Shown one piece after another: positions 12,540 to 13,480 of a stretch of DNA of 13,480 bases. Within the stretch, counting starts at the first letter, position 1. Every line of letters begins with the position of its first letter. Made by a program: the position numbers and the translations under genes. The notes beneath the pieces were generated by a model, which made no database searches, was not told where the DNA came from, and worked only from the letters and a program-made list of their open reading frames with translations. This DNA is from Methylotenera_A sp040387035 (GTDB lineage: Bacteria > Pseudomonadota > Gammaproteobacteria > Burkholderiales > Methylophilaceae): the NCBI GenBank assembly GCA_040387035.1, contig JAZKEN010000088.1, positions 1 through 13,480 on the forward strand, written 5' to 3'.

Positions 12540-13380
12540 ATTAAAAGGCTTGGGGCGCGGCTTAGATGCCTTGCTGGCAAATGATGAAGAGGTTGCAAGC
12601 GGCGATGCTTTAATGATGTTGAAAGTCGGTCAATTGCAGCCTGGCAAGTATCAGCCACGCTCTTATATGGATGACGAAGCGCTACGGACCCTGGCAGAAT
12701 CGATTAGCAACCAGGGTATTATGCAACCGATTTTAGTCAGGAATATTGGCTCTGACAACTATGAGATCATTGCCGGTGAGCGCCGCTGGCGCGCTTCGCA
12801 AATAGCCGGTTTGGCGGAAGTGCCGGTGCTGGTGCGCGAGATCGCCGATGAAGCCGCACTGTCAATGGCCTTGATTGAGAATATCCAGCGCGAAAACCTG
12901 AATCCATTAGAAGAGGCGCAAGGTATCAAGCGTTTGATTGACGAATTTGCGATGACGCATGAAAAAGCCGCCAGCGCGGTTGGTCGTTCACGCGCGGCAG
13001 TTTCCAATCTTCTGAGGTTGTTAACATTAAGTGCACCTGTGCAGGCCATGCTGATGCATAACAAGCTGGATATGGGTCATGCCAGGGCATTAATCGGCCT
13101 GGATGCGGCGCAACAGATTATGCTGGCGAATAAAATCGTGCAGCAGGATTTATCGGTGCGCGACGTTGAAAATCTGGTGAAAAAACTGGCTCAAAACAGC
13201 CAGCCTGCCCCACAGAAAACCGCTGTGAACCATGACGTTTTAGCCTTGCAAAACACATTAAGCGAAAAAATCGGTGCCAATGTGAATATTTCGGCTAAAC
13301 AAAATGGTTCGGGTACGCTAAAAATTAACTATACAAATTTAGATCAGTTGGATGACATTATTCGCATAATCACGCGCTAA
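12532..13380 (+). CDS. parB: Chromosome-partitioning protein ParB (Spo0J)
   Basis: CTP-dependent DNA clamp that loads at parS, spreads along flanking DNA and is moved by ParA. The 282 residues start MVKLKGLGRGLDALL, the conserved N-terminal segment that contacts ParA. The CTP-binding domain follows with LQPGKYQPR (35-43), GERRWRAS (82-89) and ENIQRENLNPLEEA (116-129). A helix-turn-helix for parS is at about 143-165 (EKAASAVGRSRAAVSNLLRLL). The C-terminal dimerisation domain is at about 235-282, after a Gln/Pro-rich linker. The ATG at 12532 is chosen over an in-frame TTG at 12514 because the family begins here; it overlaps the parA end by 8 bp, so translation is likely coupled. Its expected targets are the four parS sites in this window. 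Confidence 0.97.
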   Translation: MVKLKGLGRGLDALLANDEEVASGDALMMLKVGQLQPGKYQPRSYMDDEALRTLAESISNQGIMQPILVRNIGSDNYEIIAGERRWRASQIAGLAEVPVLVREIADEAALSMALIENIQRENLNPLEEAQGIKRLIDEFAMTHEKAASAVGRSRAAVSNLLRLLTLSAPVQAMLMHNKLDMGHARALIGLDAAQQIMLANKIVQQDLSVRDVENLVKKLAQNSQPAPQKTAVNHDVLALQNTLSEKIGANVNISAKQNGSGTLKINYTNLDQLDDIIRIITR

Positions 13381-13407
13381 GTGTTTCTTTTTGCGCGAAA
13401 CTTATTG

Positions 13408-13424
13408 AATAACTTACAGTTATT
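13408..13424. repeat. Perfect 17-bp palindrome downstream of parB
   Basis: AATAACT, loop TAC, AGTTATT: 7-bp arms without mismatch, AT-rich. It ends 2 bp before the -35 of the promoter candidate at 13427, an operator-like position. No T-tract follows, so it is not a clear parB terminator. Confidence 0.5.
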
Positions 13425-13426
13425 GC

Positions 13427-13455
13427 TTGACTAAAAACGCGTAATAATTCAAAAT
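13427..13455 (+). promoter_or_regulatory. Candidate promoter for the gene beyond the right edge
   Basis: TTGACT (13427-13432, 5 of 6), a 17-bp spacer and CAAAAT (13450-13455, 4 of 6). No coding start is visible before the window ends at 13480. In related genomes the atp operon often follows parB, so this may serve atpI/atpB (inference). Confidence 0.35.
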
Positions 13456-13480
13456 CGCGGACTTTGCTGATAAGCCCATT

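Noticed and set aside
13382..13401. GTTTC and GAAAC arms after parB that look like a fifth parS.
   Set aside because: The arms are separated by 9 bases instead of the 4-base ACGT centre, so the CACGTG core is missing; ParB would not be expected to bind.
1..13480. A hidden defence system, mobile element or other novel multi-gene system.
   Set aside because: Almost all coding space is assigned to conserved core genes in their classic order; no transposase, integrase, direct-repeat array or foreign-looking block was seen.

Overview
This window is the chromosomal replication-origin neighbourhood of a proteobacterium. Gene order and protein character point to Betaproteobacteria, most likely a methylotroph of the Methylophilaceae (Methylotenera/Methylophilus-like). 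That assignment rests on gene order, moderate base composition and remembered protein families, not on a search. I see no phage, insertion sequence, tRNA, rRNA or CRISPR array. Nearly every gene is core housekeeping and intact; gyrB is cut by the window edge.

Layout. Left arm, all on the minus strand: gyrB (5' part, runs off the left edge), dnaN and dnaA, transcribed leftwards. The roughly 270-bp dnaA-dnaN gap is AT-rich, with DnaA boxes at its dnaA end and a TAA/TAG trinucleotide run at its dnaN end, so it is the best oriC candidate. The gap between dnaA and rpmH holds a single perfect DnaA box, a strong rpmH promoter and a possible DnaA-autoregulated dnaA promoter. Right arm, mostly on the plus strand: rpmH, rnpA, yidD, yidC, mnmE, then a convergent terminator, a lone minus-strand DUF2853-like gene, a 476-bp gap rich in signals, then mnmG, rsmG, parA and parB. 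The final 100 bases hold no gene but carry a palindrome and a possible promoter for whatever follows (often the atp operon in this order; inference).

How it works together. DnaA melts the origin and DnaN is the sliding clamp of the replisome that follows; GyrB relieves supercoiling. ParA and ParB segregate the new origins by way of parS. Four parS sites (two perfect, two with one end mismatch) lie on both sides of the origin: between dnaN and gyrB, two upstream of mnmG, and one inside the mnmG coding sequence, where it reads Val-Ser-Arg-Glu-Thr. rpmH/rnpA (L34 and the RNase P protein) and yidD/yidC (membrane-protein insertion) form the classic cluster. MnmE and MnmG jointly modify the tRNA wobble uridine, and RsmG methylates 16S rRNA. 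All genes except the DUF2853-like one point away from the origin.

I do not see a new multi-gene system. The most interesting signals are regulatory: a perfect 15-bp terminator-like inverted repeat inside the rnpA coding sequence; the spread-out parS array; a perfect 10-bp-stem palindrome between two parS sites; overlapping origin and promoter signals; and the isolated head-on DUF2853-like gene with its own promoter and a hairpin at its predicted transcript start.
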